From: Enterococcus sp. DIV0212c
Lineage (GTDB): Bacteria > Bacillota > Bacilli > Lactobacillales > Enterococcaceae
DNA: 64,000 nt
Assembly (NCBI RefSeq): GCF_017377505.1
Contig: NZ_JAFREN010000023.1
Span: 1 to 64,000 of the forward strand
Reading direction: 5' to 3'
The notes under the pieces were generated by a model. The model was given only the letters and a program-made list of their open reading frames with translations, did no database searches and had not been told where the DNA came from. Below, one piece after another: positions 33,780-43,897 of the stretch. Numbering within the stretch: the stretch's first letter is position 1; each line of letters opens with the position of its first letter. Position numbers and translations under genes: made by a program.

Positions 33780-36491
33780 TTAGCTCTTACCCATTCTACG
33801 TTGAACAAATTTTACAATCTCAACGATTGGAATAATCGCAAATGATGTTCCTGCAACAATTCCCCATTGGTAACCATCTAAAGAAGTTACGCTAAACAGG
33901 TCATTAAATCCTGGAATCAGGATCGTAGCTGCTAACAATAGGAACGAAACTAAAATTGCCCAGTTAAATGATTTGTTTCTAAACAAGCCAACTTTAAAGA
34001 CTGATTGGTAAATAGATTTCACGTTGAACGCGTGGAACAATTGAATCAAACCTAATGTGGCAAAAGCCATTGTCAACGCATCGCCATGTTGTAAGTCATA
34101 CAATGCTGTTGCAGATAGGTTTGGCATGTTTGCCGCTGTATGTGCTGGGAATTCGATTGCCATTTTATAGACAATCAGAGTCAAGGCACCTTGTGCGATC
34201 CCTTGATAAATGACACTGCTCAAGACACCACCAGAGAAGAAGTTTGATTTCTTCCCACGAGGAGCATGGCTCATTACATCACGTTCAGCAGGCTCTACAC
34301 CTAAAGCAATTGCCGGGAATGTATCCGTTACTAAGTTGATCCACAATAAGTGAACTGGTAGTAAGGTATCCCAAGCTAACATTGTTGCGATAAATAGTGT
34401 TAAAACTTCCCCTAAGTTGGCAGAAAGTAGATATTGAATCGTTTTTTGGATATTTGAGAAGACTTTACGTCCTTCTTCAACTGCTACGATAATTGTCGAG
34501 AAGTTATCGTCCGCTAAGACCATATCAGAGGCACCTTTTGATACTTCTGTACCAGTGATTCCCATCCCAATACCGATGTCGGCTGCTTTCAATGCTGGAG
34601 CATCGTTCACACCATCACCTGTCATGGCTACAACTTTACCTTCTTGCTGCCATGCTTTAACGATACGAACTTTATGTTCAGGAGAAACACGTGCATAAAC
34701 AGAATAATGTTCAACCACTTTGGCAAAGGCTTCATCAGATAATTCGTTTAGTTCAGCACCTGTAATAACTGCATCGTCGTCGCCTTCTTTGATGATACCA
34801 AGACGAGCAGCGATTGCTTCTGCTGTATCTTTGTGGTCACCTGTGATCATGATTGGACGAATGCCCGCTTCTTTGGCAACTTTAACGGCTTCTGCGGCTT
34901 CTTTACGTTCTGGATCGATCATGCCGACAAGACCTGCAAATACTAAGTCTTTTTCGACTAAATCAGAATCCATTTCAGCAGGAACTGCATCTACGATTTT
35001 GTATGCCATACCTAAAACACGTAAGGCTTGTTTGGCTAATTTTGTGTTGGTCGTTAAAATTTCTTGACGTTGTTTGTCATCCATTGCTGGTGTTTGGCCA
35101 TTTAATAGAACTTGTTTACAACGTTTTAATAACTCATCTGGCGCACCTTTTACTGCAACTAGGAATTTTCCGTCTGCTAATTGGTGAACAGTTGTCATTA
35201 ATTTACGATCTGAGTCAAATGGAATTTCAGCGACACGAGGTTCAGCTGCCACTTTTTCAGTTACATTGAAATCGTGGTCTAAACCATATTGGACAAGGGC
35301 TGTTTCGGTTGGATCACCGATCAATGAACCGTCCTGTGCAATTTTTGTATCATTTGTATAGTTCATGATTTTCAATGCCATATTATCCATTGCAACGGCA
35401 TCTGTTGCAGGTTTTACTTCGTTATCTGTGTAAAGAGCTTCAACGGTCATTTGGTTTAATGTTAACGTCCCAGTTTTATCTGAACAGATAATGTCTGTGC
35501 TACCTAGTGTTTCAACAGCAGGTAATTTGCGGACGATCGCATTTTTCTTCGCCATCTTTTGTGTGCCTAAAGCTAAAATGATCGTAACAATTGCTGGTAA
35601 TCCTTCTGGTATCGCTGCAACGGCTAATGAGATAGATGTTAATAACATATCGATCCATGTACGACCGTTCATCATACCGACAACGAACATTACAGCTGCG
35701 ATCACTAAGATTGCGATCGTTAACATTTTACCTAATTGGTTTAAGTTTTGTTTTAGTGGTGTTTCTGTTTCTTTTTCGTTGGCTAACATACCGGCGATTT
35801 TACCGACTTCTGTGTTCATTCCAGTTCCGACAACCACACCGATTCCACGGCCATAAGTAACGTTACTGTTGGAATACGCCATATTGATACGATCACCAAT
35901 GCCGATATCATCAGATGTTCCTTCTAAAACGATTGCTTCTTTTTCAACTGGTACAGATTCACCAGTCAAAGCTGCTTCTTCGATTTTTAAACTAGCTGCT
36001 TCTAATAAACGTAAATCTGCTGGCACAACATCTCCAGCTTCTAATAAAACAATATCTCCTGGGACTAATTCATCACTTTTAACGGTGATCACATGACCAT
36101 CACGACGAATATTCGCATTTGGAGAAGACATTTCTTTTAATGCTTCGATTGCTTGTTCAGCTTTCGCTTCTTGAATCACACCGAAGATCGCATTTAAAAT
36201 AACTACAAGTAAAATGATGATAGAATCAACAAAATCACCTGAAAAGACTGCTGAAATCACAGCCGCAAATAACAATACAATAATCATAAAATCTTTAAAC
36301 TGTTCAAAGAATTTTACAACAATCGATTTCTTTTTCCCTTCATCTAATGCATTGGCGCCGTAACTCTCTAAGCGTTTTTTTGCTTCTTGATCTGACAATC
36401 CTTCAACTGTCGTATCAAACTTTTGTAAGACCTCTTCATCTGACTGCGTGTAAAATGCTTCAGATAGTTGAACCTTTTTTTCTTCTGACAT
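33780..36491 (-). CDS. P2A-type cation-transporting ATPase, Ca2+/Mn2+ exporter
   Basis: A 903-residue pump with ten predicted membrane helices. Motifs: actuator TGES (EEAALTGESVPV), M4 AAIPEGLPAI, phosphorylation site CSDKTGTLTLNQM, ATP-binding KGAPDELL, hinge GDGVNDAPALK, M5 SANLGEVLTLF, M6 INLVTDTFPA. By sequence it is a SERCA-like calcium ATPase. The upstream manganese-type riboswitch argues that it exports Mn2+, as the related MgtA of S. pneumoniae does. I start it at ATG 36491 behind GAGGAGG; the longer frame to 36506 includes the SD. Confidence 0.9.
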   Translation of the reverse strand: MSEEKKVQLSEAFYTQSDEEVLQKFDTTVEGLSDQEAKKRLESYGANALDEGKKKSIVVKFFEQFKDFMIIVLLFAAVISAVFSGDFVDSIIILLVVILNAIFGVIQEAKAEQAIEALKEMSSPNANIRRDGHVITVKSDELVPGDIVLLEAGDVVPADLRLLEAASLKIEEAALTGESVPVEKEAIVLEGTSDDIGIGDRINMAYSNSNVTYGRGIGVVVGTGMNTEVGKIAGMLANEKETETPLKQNLNQLGKMLTIAILVIAAVMFVVGMMNGRTWIDMLLTSISLAVAAIPEGLPAIVTIILALGTQKMAKKNAIVRKLPAVETLGSTDIICSDKTGTLTLNQMTVEALYTDNEVKPATDAVAMDNMALKIMNYTNDTKIAQDGSLIGDPTETALVQYGLDHDFNVTEKVAAEPRVAEIPFDSDRKLMTTVHQLADGKFLVAVKGAPDELLKRCKQVLLNGQTPAMDDKQRQEILTTNTKLAKQALRVLGMAYKIVDAVPAEMDSDLVEKDLVFAGLVGMIDPERKEAAEAVKVAKEAGIRPIMITGDHKDTAEAIAARLGIIKEGDDDAVITGAELNELSDEAFAKVVEHYSVYARVSPEHKVRIVKAWQQEGKVVAMTGDGVNDAPALKAADIGIGMGITGTEVSKGASDMVLADDNFSTIIVAVEEGRKVFSNIQKTIQYLLSANLGEVLTLFIATMLAWDTLLPVHLLWINLVTDTFPAIALGVEPAERDVMSHAPRGKKSNFFSGGVLSSVIYQGIAQGALTLIVYKMAIEFPAHTAANMPNLSATALYDLQHGDALTMAFATLGLIQLFHAFNVKSIYQSVFKVGLFRNKSFNWAILVSFLLLAATILIPGFNDLFSVTSLDGYQWGIVAGTSFAIIPIVEIVKFVQRRMGKS

Positions 36492-36588
36492 GTTCTTCCT
36501 CCTCATAATTTACAGCTACTTTAATCTATTTTACTTCATATTAGCGAAACGAACACTTTTTTGAACTTATTGGTTCGCAGCAAAAACG

Positions 36589-36760
36589 AAAAAAAATAGA
36601 CCTCTGTATGCTAAATAGAACATACATAAGTCTCACCGTTTAAGACAACACCAGAAATTTCTTTCGGAGTTGGTGATGTTGCCGCAGCTAGCGCCGCCAG
36701 TTACTCCCTCATGAAATAATAACCTGGCGACGGACAAGTCCTTCACCAACTATTATTGAT
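36589..36760 (-). promoter_or_regulatory. yybP-ykoY-type (manganese) riboswitch with terminator
   Basis: Between a strong promoter and the cation pump gene lies a ~170-nt leader. It contains GAGGGAGTAACTGGCG (near 36700), CATCACCAACTCC and CGGTGAGAC, the kind of segments seen in yybP-ykoY aptamers. It ends in a 13-bp terminator stem (36598-36610 with 36621-36633) followed by eight T. This class senses Mn2+ and turns on Mn exporters, including P-type ATPases in lactic acid bacteria. The match is by eye; a covariance search would settle it. Confidence 0.72.
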
Positions 36761-36766
36761 GAATTA

Positions 36767-36795
36767 ATTATACCTGTTCTTTTAGTGTTTTTCAA
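36767..36795 (-). promoter_or_regulatory. Promoter of the riboswitch/P-type ATPase transcript
   Basis: -35 TTGAAA (36790-36795), 17 bp, -10 TATAAT (36767-36772) on the minus strand. Confidence 0.75.
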
Positions 36796-36982
36796 ATGAA
36801 ATCGTATTGATTTTCAGAAAAATTTCTGTTTGGTTTGAAAAAGGCTTACGTTATTTGATAGAATGCTTTTTTCTTTGCCTCTTTTAAGAAGGTAGTTTTA
36901 TCAGTTAAACAGTAAAACACCTCGAATGCCCACATATTCTTGAGCAGTCGGGGTGCGATGATTTCTACTAGAAAAGTAACCT

Positions 36983-37735
36983 TCACTCCTGATTCATTGA
37001 TTTCGTCCAGAAATTTTCAAACTGACCTTGTTCCATTCCCATAATAAATTTCTCTCTGATATCAGGGTAGCTTTGCGCTAATCCACTTACAAGATGTTTG
37101 ATTTCTTCTCGTTTGGTTTTCTTATCAACGGGACAGGGATTGAAAATCACAGGTAATTCTTCACGTTGAACAAACTGAATAATCTGTTTCTCTTCAAGAT
37201 AAAGTAATGGACGGATCAGCGTAATATCTGTTTTTGATAGATAGCTGAGTGGGTCAAAACTAGCCATTTGACCGTGAAATAGAAAGTTCATAAAATAAGT
37301 TTCGATCGCATCATCCAAGTGATGGCCTAAAGCGACTTTATTACACCCTATTTCTTTTGCCCGCTTATATAAAATTCCGCGACGAAGCTTGGCACATAAC
37401 GAACACGGTGAGCGTTCTTCCCGAATATCAAACACAACTTGCGCAATATTCGTTGGCACAACATCCAATTCATACCCTAAGCCTTCCACAAATTCCTGCA
37501 ACGGTGTGATATCCATATCAAATCCCATAGCTAAAGTAATTGGAACAATTTCAAATTCGAAGCCTAAACGTTTTTGTTTGCTGATCATATCTAGAAAATA
37601 CAATAAGCTTGTACTGTCTTTACCACCACTCATTCCAATCGCTACTTTATCACCAGGCTGAATCATTTGATGATTCAAGACTGCACGGCGGATTGGGTTA
37701 TAATAGGTCTGATTGTCTTTCTTTTTAAAACTCAT
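36983..37735 (-). CDS. TtcA-family tRNA thiolation protein
   Basis: A 250-residue PP-loop ATPase of the TtcA group. Visible: P-loop IGMSGGKDSTSLLYF (~residue 32), CSLC pair (SPCSLCAKLRRG), GHHLDDAIETYFMN and the C-terminal NPCPVDKKTKR cysteine. TtcA makes 2-thiocytidine at tRNA position 32 using an Fe-S cluster; the cysteines are in place. Gram-positive members are less studied, so the exact product is inferred. It starts at ATG 37735 behind AAAGGAG, 27 bases after the end of the LTA-synthase-like gene. Confidence 0.82.
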   Translation of the reverse strand: MSFKKKDNQTYYNPIRRAVLNHQMIQPGDKVAIGMSGGKDSTSLLYFLDMISKQKRLGFEFEIVPITLAMGFDMDITPLQEFVEGLGYELDVVPTNIAQVVFDIREERSPCSLCAKLRRGILYKRAKEIGCNKVALGHHLDDAIETYFMNFLFHGQMASFDPLSYLSKTDITLIRPLLYLEEKQIIQFVQREELPVIFNPCPVDKKTKREEIKHLVSGLAQSYPDIREKFIMGMEQGQFENFWTKSMNQE

Positions 37736-37762
37736 TGTGTACTCCTTTTTTGCTCACTGAAT

Positions 37763-39601
37763 TTATTTAAAAAAATCGGTGTTCAAGCTATAGCTTTCAC
37801 CAGAAACAATATCATATTGGATCAAACGATAGTCTTCATACAATTCTTTTTGTGATTTATTCAGTGATAATGTCTTACTCCATTGTTTGTCTTTATAATA
37901 GAAGCCTTTTTCAAAGGCTGGGACTTGTTTTTCTAATTCAATCAGTAATTGGTAGAATCCAGTCATCTGCATATCGCTTTGATCAAATAGCGTTGGCGCA
38001 AAGTAAAACGGACTGGTAAGCGCATCATGGGTATTTCTTCCACTTAGCTTTTCTTGATTATCATACATTAGAAATTCCGTTTCATGCATGCGGACTTCAT
38101 CGTTGTCTGCTTTGATTTCATCTGAATAGATACTTGGTAAATGATCTCCCCAGAAAACAACCAGTGTTCGTCGTTTTACATCTTTTAAAGCTGTCGTAAA
38201 TTGTTTCAACGCTTCACTGCTATACGCAACATCTTGCATATAGCTATCGATTGCCGTTTTATTGCCTAGACTTTGAGAAGAATACTCTGACTTAGTATAT
38301 TTATCGCTATATGGCATATGAGTCTGCATCGTTACTAAATGGATAAATTGTGGATCACCATCATTTTCTAGCAAATCCAACACTTCTTTATAGGCAGATT
38401 CATCCGAGATATACGGATTCTCTTGTAATTTTTCTTTGTAAGTCATTGTATCTTCGCTGATAAATTGATCAAAACCTAATGTTTTATAAACATCTTTACG
38501 CTTATACATCGAAGTATTATAGGGATGAATAGCGGTTGCTTGATAGTCTTGGCCTTTTAACAGTGAAACGATCGATGGAATTTCGGTCATTTTTGGAATC
38601 AGCATGGTATAGGGCGTCGTCATTTGCGGATTGAACAACTCCATTGAAAAACTAGTTAGTGCTTCAAATTCAATATTAGCTGTTCCTCCACCGTAATTTT
38701 GTGATAACATTTTACCGCTATACGTTGTTTTGGCGATGTCATAATAGTCTTTTAAAGGATCTTTATCAGCTGTTACGCCCGTTAAATTCTGCGGATCAGA
38801 AAAACTTTCGCTCATCACAAAAATAATGTTTGGTTGTTCTTCTTGTGCGTTAGTATTTGTCTCTTTTATTTTTTTAGTATATTTATTGGTAATTTCTTCA
38901 ATCGTTTTTTTAGAATAATTCTCTGGTTTGTCCATCGCTTCTACCTTTAAATTATATAAAAAGCCACCCATAAATCCTGTATTGTAGTAATTCATTTTTT
39001 GGCTGTATGGAATCCAAAGCGCCGTTCGATCATAGGCTTTTCTCAACAAATTATTTTGACTGTTAAAATTACTAACATACATCAATAAAGCGAGTGTCAC
39101 AACAAAACCCGAGATACGGACAATTTGCATTTTTTTCGATAACAACCGACTTTTATAGATTGCTCGTCCAAAGAAGAACAAACCAACAGCTGCAACGAGT
39201 AGAATAAATAGGAAGGGAATTGTTCCGATCATTTCTCTAAGTAAGCCACATTCAGTGATCATTTTTAAATCATCAGGATAAATCGGCTCCGAGCGGTAAA
39301 ACATTTTTTGATAATCAGCGAATCCTAAGATACCAATCGTAATTGCATAAAGCAAGCTACCTAAAGCTAGTGATCCTGCCAAACTACATAGAAATAGTAA
39401 AAATATCAGCAAGACTAGGCTACCTAAAATAAATTTTTCTGTATGCCATGAAAAAGCAAATTTCACTACTAAATCCAGTGATAATTCATTTTGGCACCAT
39501 TGTAAATATAGATTACTGATCAAAACCAACAATAGTAATCCAATCACGATCAGTGTATACTTGACTGGTTTTTTCTTGAATAATTGTAATTTTTTTTTCA
39601 C
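37763..39601 (-). CDS. LTA synthase family phosphoglycerol transferase
   Basis: A 612-residue membrane enzyme. About five helices in residues 15-180 are followed by an extracellular sulfatase-fold domain: FVMSESFSDPQN (metal-binding Glu), the nucleophile Thr in NYGGGTANIEFE, and VFWGDHLPS (metal site). It transfers glycerol phosphate from phosphatidylglycerol to build lipoteichoic acid or a related polymer. It differs from canonical LtaS in its membrane part, so it may be a primase or a modifying paralogue. Start is GTG 39601 with GGAG seven bases before. Confidence 0.85.
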   Translation of the reverse strand: MKKKLQLFKKKPVKYTLIVIGLLLLVLISNLYLQWCQNELSLDLVVKFAFSWHTEKFILGSLVLLIFLLFLCSLAGSLALGSLLYAITIGILGFADYQKMFYRSEPIYPDDLKMITECGLLREMIGTIPFLFILLVAAVGLFFFGRAIYKSRLLSKKMQIVRISGFVVTLALLMYVSNFNSQNNLLRKAYDRTALWIPYSQKMNYYNTGFMGGFLYNLKVEAMDKPENYSKKTIEEITNKYTKKIKETNTNAQEEQPNIIFVMSESFSDPQNLTGVTADKDPLKDYYDIAKTTYSGKMLSQNYGGGTANIEFEALTSFSMELFNPQMTTPYTMLIPKMTEIPSIVSLLKGQDYQATAIHPYNTSMYKRKDVYKTLGFDQFISEDTMTYKEKLQENPYISDESAYKEVLDLLENDGDPQFIHLVTMQTHMPYSDKYTKSEYSSQSLGNKTAIDSYMQDVAYSSEALKQFTTALKDVKRRTLVVFWGDHLPSIYSDEIKADNDEVRMHETEFLMYDNQEKLSGRNTHDALTSPFYFAPTLFDQSDMQMTGFYQLLIELEKQVPAFEKGFYYKDKQWSKTLSLNKSQKELYEDYRLIQYDIVSGESYSLNTDFFK

Positions 39602-39657
39602 AAAATTCTCCTTTTTCTCTCTCTTAAATACGTCCCTTAGTATTTTATGCTTAGACG

Positions 39658-39694
39658 AAAAAAAAGTAAAGCTCCTGCATTGAAGAGCTTTACT
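39658..39694 (-). terminator. Terminator of the Gfo/Idh/MocA-isomerase-ThuA cluster
   Basis: AGTAAAGCTC (39665-39674) pairs perfectly with GAGCTTTACT (39685-39694), followed by about eight T on the minus strand. Confidence 0.85.
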
Positions 39695-39699
39695 TTGAG

Positions 39700-40734
39700 T
39701 TATCTTTTAGCTGCTTTAAAAATTTCCTCGATCAGAACCATTACTTTACGAACCTCTTCATTTTTAACTACAGGTTCTGCTTGTTCTCGTATCACTTTGT
39801 AGAAATTTTTATAGAAAGTATCGTATTCAGCAGAAGCTTTTGGTAATAATACGGTCTCGGTTGCTTCTTCTGACGGTGGCGCCATTGTTTTCGTTAAGCC
39901 AACACCTGCTTGGATTGGTTTTGGTGCTTGAATGTTTTTCTTCCCTGATTCAATGACCATTTCACCTGATGAATCCCAATCTTGAATAATGGCAGTACCT
40001 TTCGTGCCTTTTAAATACCAACGTGGTAGTTTAGTGTAATTCGTCGTTCCAACTTCTATGATTGCTCGAACGCCGTTTTCAAAAATAATATACGTGATAA
40101 AACCATCATCTACTTCATCGCCAAGAATATAGCTTAAATCAGCTGATACTTTTTCGATACGACTATCAACCAAAAATAATAGCTGATCTAGTAAATGGAC
40201 ACCCCAGTCTAAAAGCATTCCGCCGCCATGTTTTAATTCATGACGCCAATCGCCGGGAATTCCGTTTGCGCCTTGTACACGGGTTTCGATTTGGAATAAT
40301 TCTCCGATTTGTTGATTTTTATAAAGCTCTCGAGTGATTAGAAAATCTGGGTCCCAACGGCGGTTTTGGTGGACCATAAAGGTTTTACCTGTTTCTTTGG
40401 CCACTTTTAATATTTCATCTAATTCTTCTACATTCATTGTTACTGGTTTTTCGCAGACAACGTGTTTTCCTGCATTTAATGCTTTGATCGCTAAGTCTTT
40501 ATGTGAGTCATTAGGTGTAGCGATCAAAACGGCTTCGATGGTTTCATCTGTTAATACTTCTTCCAGTGAAGTGTATATTTTATGATTGTGTTGGCTGGAA
40601 ATTTTTTGACGCTCGCCTGAAATATCGTAGGTTCCGACGACGTGGATTCGTTCATTTTCGTTGGGCATAATGTTATGGACATGGTAGGAACCCATACCGC
40701 CGTAGCCGATTACGGCAAAGTTGATTGCTGTCAT
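39700..40734 (-). CDS. Gfo/Idh/MocA-family oxidoreductase 1
   Basis: A 344-residue NAD(P)-dependent dehydrogenase. The Rossmann motif is NFAVIGYGGMGSYH, the family signature VVCEKPVTMNVEEL lies at ~residue 93, and catalytic-region motifs include WDPDF and LDWGVHLLDQLLF. It should oxidise a hydroxyl of a sugar, glycoside or inositol. I start it at ATG 40734 (AAAGGA seven bases upstream); an extension to 40821 lacks a site. It is downstream of an isomerase and a ThuA-like gene, suggesting one pathway. Confidence 0.85.
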   Translation of the reverse strand: MTAINFAVIGYGGMGSYHVHNIMPNENERIHVVGTYDISGERQKISSQHNHKIYTSLEEVLTDETIEAVLIATPNDSHKDLAIKALNAGKHVVCEKPVTMNVEELDEILKVAKETGKTFMVHQNRRWDPDFLITRELYKNQQIGELFQIETRVQGANGIPGDWRHELKHGGGMLLDWGVHLLDQLLFLVDSRIEKVSADLSYILGDEVDDGFITYIIFENGVRAIIEVGTTNYTKLPRWYLKGTKGTAIIQDWDSSGEMVIESGKKNIQAPKPIQAGVGLTKTMAPPSEEATETVLLPKASAEYDTFYKNFYKVIREQAEPVVKNEEVRKVMVLIEEIFKAAKR

Positions 40735-40822
40735 TTTTTGAGTCCTTTCTATTATGGAGGATGATTGATTTTGGATGGTGAAAGAGTTGGTCAGAAACTG
40801 TCGTATTCTTCTCTTTGACATC

Positions 40823-40932
40823 CAGCTTCACGAACTAGCTCTTTCGGCAAATAGACAAATTTTCTTCAAAGATAAAAAGCATCTTTGAAAAAATTTCCTA
40901 ATTTGCTCAAGAGCTGAACGAGTTCGTTCAGC
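40823..40932. repeat. Long imperfect inverted repeat between catabolic genes
   Basis: Left arm ~40823-40872 and right arm ~40881-40932 are complementary over ~45 bases with a few bulges (ACGAACT...CAAAGAT against ATCTTTG...AGTTCGT), around loop AAAAGC. The right end also contains its own hairpin AGCTGAAC-GAGTTC-GTTCAGCT. In the transcript it would fold as a very long stem, a possible processing or termination site. Confidence 0.7.
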
Positions 40933-40938
40933 TTTTGA

Positions 40939-41907
40939 TTACACCCACCACATTTCCGTAGGTTGTTCTTTGATCATAATACTTTTCAAATTAGTAATTG
41001 CTCTGTTCAAGCCTTCTTCTGTCGACATGATTGGGTCTTCATGTTCAATACTTAAAACGTAATCGTATCCGTAAATTCTAAGTGCACTAATAATATCTGA
41101 CCAGACTTTTAAATCATGACCGCATCCAACTGAACGGAACGTCCATGCGCGGGTTTTAACATTTCCATATGGTTGCATATCCGTCAGTCCGTGCATATTG
41201 ATGTTGTCTTGATCTAAATACGTATCTTTTGCGTGAAAATGGTGGATCGCACCTGCTTCCCCTAAAATTTTCACTGCTGCTACTGGATCAATGCCTTGCC
41301 ACCATAAATGACTTGGATCTAAATTACAGCCGATTGCATTGCCGGTTGCTTCACGGAGTTTCAACATCGTATAAGGTGTATGGCATAAGAAACCGCCATG
41401 TAGTTCGATCCCGATTTTCACCCCTGCATCTTCTGCGATCGTATTGATGTTTTTCCAATAAGGAATCAATTTCTTTTCCCATTGGTAATTGTAGTTATCA
41501 TCATACTCTGTCGGCCAAGGCAAAACAGGCCAATTGACTTGTGTATCGGTTGAGTTTCCTCCTGAAACACCAGAAAAACCATTGACTACTGATACATTCA
41601 TTAAAGAAGCTAATTTGATTGTTTTTTGTAATAGTTGGTCTGCTTCTTGGGCAGTTTCTTTTAGTGGAGAAATCGGATTATTATGACAGCTCAATGCACT
41701 GATCGTTAAGCCCTTATCAGCCAATTTTGCTAAATACTCTTTTCTAGCATCTGAACTTGCCAATAACTTATCAATATCTAAATGCGCATTTCCAGGAGAG
41801 CCGCCTGTTCCAATTTCAACTGCTTCTAATCCTGCTTTTGAGACTGTATCGATCATTTCTTCAAAACTTAAATTATTGAATAATGGAGTAAATACACCTA
41901 ATTTCAT
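40939..41907 (-). CDS. Sugar phosphate isomerase/epimerase family protein (TIM barrel)
   Basis: A 322-residue xylose-isomerase-like TIM barrel: [33 protein letters not shown], metal-binding Glu/His/Asp in [21 protein letters not shown] and [11 protein letters not shown], and a final SIEHEDP. Such proteins epimerise or isomerise keto sugars or cleave 3-keto glycosides. Start ATG 41907 overlaps the ThuA-like stop (ATGA), so the two are translated together. Confidence 0.87.
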   Translation of the reverse strand: MKLGVFTPLFNNLSFEEMIDTVSKAGLEAVEIGTGGSPGNAHLDIDKLLASSDARKEYLAKLADKGLTISALSCHNNPISPLKETAQEADQLLQKTIKLASLMNVSVVNGFSGVSGGNSTDTQVNWPVLPWPTEYDDNYNYQWEKKLIPYWKNINTIAEDAGVKIGIELHGGFLCHTPYTMLKLREATGNAIGCNLDPSHLWWQGIDPVAAVKILGEAGAIHHFHAKDTYLDQDNINMHGLTDMQPYGNVKTRAWTFRSVGCGHDLKVWSDIISALRIYGYDYVLSIEHEDPIMSTEEGLNRAITNLKSIMIKEQPTEMWWV

Positions 41908-42641
41908 TGTTTAGTTCCTTTCTCGTTCGTAATAGATTCTAATGGTTCGTGATGCCCATAATTGGGATAAGCATTTTGTGTTGGTTGACACCAACGAACG
42001 CCGTTTTTAATGACTTTTTGGATTTCTTCATTGTAATAAGAAGGATACGTTTCATGACCTGGCTGAAAATAAAAGATTTTTCCATTGCCACGATGATAGG
42101 TACAACCACTACGGAAGACTTCTCCGCCAGGATACCAGCTAATAAAAATCAAGTCATCTGGTGTTGGAATATCAAAATGTTCGCCGTACATTTCTTCTTT
42201 TTCTAGTTCAATGTACTCGCCGATTCCTTCGACGATCGGATGACTTGGCGCAACTGTCCAAATCCGGCAATGCTCTTCAGCTTCCCGCCATTTTAAATCA
42301 CAAGATGTGCCCATTAGTTTCATAAAAATCTTTGACATATGGCCTGAATGAAGCACGACTAATCCCATTCCTTCTAACACACATTGATAGACACGTTGAA
42401 CGATTTCATCAGATACTTCTTGATGCGCGACATGTCCCCACCAAATCAGGACATCCGTATTCGCTAGAACGTCTTGCGTTAAACCATGTTCTGGTTCGTC
42501 TAAGGTTGCGGTTCGTACGGAAAAATCATCTTCTTCTAAAAAATTAGCTATTTGTTGATGAATGCCATCTGGATAAACTTTTTTTACAGCTTCATCTGTT
42601 TTCTCATGACGGAATTCATTCCATACTGTGACTTGGATCAT
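41904..42641 (-). CDS. ThuA-like protein (trehalose utilization family)
   Basis: A 245-residue protein of the ThuA/class I glutamine amidotransferase-like fold: [64 protein letters not shown] and [21 protein letters not shown]. ThuA with a partner dehydrogenase handles 3-keto disaccharides in rhizobia. I start it at ATG 42641 (GGAGG eight bases upstream); the frame to 42728 has no site. Lies between isomerase and dehydrogenase 2. Confidence 0.85.
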   Translation of the reverse strand: MIQVTVWNEFRHEKTDEAVKKVYPDGIHQQIANFLEEDDFSVRTATLDEPEHGLTQDVLANTDVLIWWGHVAHQEVSDEIVQRVYQCVLEGMGLVVLHSGHMSKIFMKLMGTSCDLKWREAEEHCRIWTVAPSHPIVEGIGEYIELEKEEMYGEHFDIPTPDDLIFISWYPGGEVFRSGCTYHRGNGKIFYFQPGHETYPSYYNEEIQKVIKNGVRWCQPTQNAYPNYGHHEPLESITNEKGTKQ

Positions 42642-42784
42642 CTTTTTTCCTCCTAATTTAAAAGCGTAGCGGGCTCGTTTAGTCTCGATTGAAAAATAGG
42701 AAAACATGACTGTGACGTTTTCTGTCACATTCAGGTTTTATCTTTTTTCCGAGATGCTGGCTCATGAAGCTAGATAATCTTGAT

Positions 42785-43861
42785 TTAATTGAAAAATACA
42801 GGCTGATTTGTCTCTGATGCTTTGTAAATGGCTTCAAGAATTTCTGTCACAACTAAAGCTTGTTCTGGTTTAACGACAGGTTCTGTATCATTTAAGATCG
42901 CATTGATCCACGATTGTGCTTCTAAAACTTCCGGTTTGTCGCCATCGCCATCGTAAAAATCAACACCACCAGGTTCTAATTCGATTTTTTTCTCAAAAAG
43001 TGTGCTGTGGTCTTCTCCATTAATGGTTAAGCCATTATTCATATCAGCGCCACCTTTCGTACCGTGAAGAGTCGTTTTGGCTTCTTTTACATCTAAACTA
43101 TTCAATGCCCAGCTAGATTCTAAAAAGATTGTTGCCCCATTTTCCATCATGATAAAGCCAAATGCTGAATCTTCAACGGTGAACTTTTTAGGGTCCCAAG
43201 AGCCCCAAGCATTGGCTGCCTTTTCCGTCTCCGCTAATTTATGATAAGCTTTTCCTACTACATATTTTGGTTTGTAATTGTCCATCATCCACAACGTTAA
43301 ATCCAATGCATGAGTCCCGATATCGATCAATGGTCCGCCACCTTGTGCTTCTTCATCGAGAAAAACACCCCAAGTTGGTACTGCACGACGACGAATGGCA
43401 TGTGCTTTGGCAAAGTAAACTTCACCTAACTCACCTTCTTCACAAATCTCATGTAAATAAGTCGAATCTTTTCGGAAACGATTTTGATAGCCTATTGTTA
43501 ATTTTTTTCCTGTTTTATTTGCTGCTTCGATCATACTACGTGCCTCAGCAGAAGTTTTTGCCATTGGTTTTTCACACATCACATGACAGTCCGCCTCCAT
43601 TGCTGCGATCGATAGTTCTGCATGCGAGCTATTTGGTGTACAAACATGAACCACGTCCAAGTCCATTTCTTCAAGCATCTCTTGATAATTTGTAAATGTT
43701 TTCGCTGTCAACGTTCCATACTGCATTTTTGCTTCTTCTGCTCGTTCATTGATCAAGTCACAAAAAGCAACCATTTCTACTTCTTTTACTTGTGCAAGTG
43801 CCGGTAAATGTTTCCCATTTGCAATCCCGCCGCAACCAATAATTCCTACTTTCAACGTCAT
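42785..43861 (-). CDS. Gfo/Idh/MocA-family oxidoreductase 2
   Basis: A 358-residue dehydrogenase: GIIGCGGIANGKHLPAL, CEKPMAKTSAEA, TIGYQNRFRKDS, GGPLIDIGTHALDLTLWMM. It is only distantly similar to dehydrogenase 1 of the same operon, so the two probably act on different intermediates. First gene of the cluster; ATG 43861 follows GGAGG by seven bases. An inverted repeat 37 bases upstream may be the operator. Confidence 0.87.
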   Translation of the reverse strand: MTLKVGIIGCGGIANGKHLPALAQVKEVEMVAFCDLINERAEEAKMQYGTLTAKTFTNYQEMLEEMDLDVVHVCTPNSSHAELSIAAMEADCHVMCEKPMAKTSAEARSMIEAANKTGKKLTIGYQNRFRKDSTYLHEICEEGELGEVYFAKAHAIRRRAVPTWGVFLDEEAQGGGPLIDIGTHALDLTLWMMDNYKPKYVVGKAYHKLAETEKAANAWGSWDPKKFTVEDSAFGFIMMENGATIFLESSWALNSLDVKEAKTTLHGTKGGADMNNGLTINGEDHSTLFEKKIELEPGGVDFYDGDGDKPEVLEAQSWINAILNDTEPVVKPEQALVVTEILEAIYKASETNQPVFFN

Positions 43862-43897
43862 CAAAAAACCTCCAGTAATCTACTTATATTATTTTTC

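Noticed and set aside
36900..36970. Hairpin CACCTCGA / TCGGGGTG after the ttcA-like gene as a terminator
   Set aside because: The stem is short with a wobble and no T-run follows on the coding strand, so it was not listed.
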